Shown here: positions 6,203 through 6,206 of the stretch, one piece after another
How the letters are laid out: the number at the start of each line of letters is the position of its first letter
Numbering within the stretch: position 1 is the first letter of the stretch
Origin: an uncultured Coriobacteriales bacterium
GTDB taxonomy: Bacteria; Actinomycetota; Coriobacteriia; Coriobacteriales; UMGS124
NCBI GenBank assembly: GCA_902464015.1
Contig: CABQHM010000106.1
Location: forward strand, 1 to 6,206
DNA: 6,206 nucleotides
Direction of reading: 5' to 3'
Translations under genes and position numbers: made by a program
Notes under the pieces: model-generated
The model's database searches: none
What the model saw: only the letters and a program-made list of their open reading frames with translations
Told to the model about the DNA's origin: nothing

Positions 6203-6206
6203 GACC

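Overview
The window looks like chromosomal DNA from a high-GC actinobacterium, most likely a gut-type Coriobacteriia (Eggerthella/Olsenella/Collinsella relatives). The main clue is the 12-TM membrane protein with a C-terminal LuxR helix-turn-helix at the right end, an architecture I associate with that class. GC-rich codon use in the flanking genes agrees with this. The assignment is inference; no rRNA or tRNA is present to anchor it.

Left part (1-2450): a pyrimidine-salvage pair. upp (uracil phosphoribosyltransferase, minus strand) and a uraA/pyrP-type uracil permease (plus strand) are divergently transcribed from a 104-bp intergenic region. The region carries overlapping -10-like boxes on the two strands and mirror-image Shine-Dalgarno sequences. 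The permease imports uracil and UPRT converts it with PRPP to UMP. Strong hairpin terminators lie beyond both genes (104-157 and 2374-2418), and the second is shared with the convergent yccF-like gene.

Middle part (2452-4345): a small YccF-family membrane protein made of two tandem repeats, and upstream of it on the same strand a 427-residue P-loop ATPase with a DUF4143-type C-terminal region. The ATPase gene is visibly less GC-rich than the permease. Its upstream region holds the most striking structure in the window: three 18-bp palindromic sites at an exact 33-bp period immediately before the start codon, best read as an operator array.

Right part (4346-6206): about 200 bp without a convincing gene, in which the reading frame of the upstream LuxR gene stays open past its stop codon, and then the LuxR-type membrane regulator itself (minus strand), whose start lies at the window edge. 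The regulator has an expanded central loop with a 66-bp tandem duplication.

Apart from the operator array, the gene content is familiar. I see no CRISPR, insertion sequence, RNA gene or complete multi-gene novel system.
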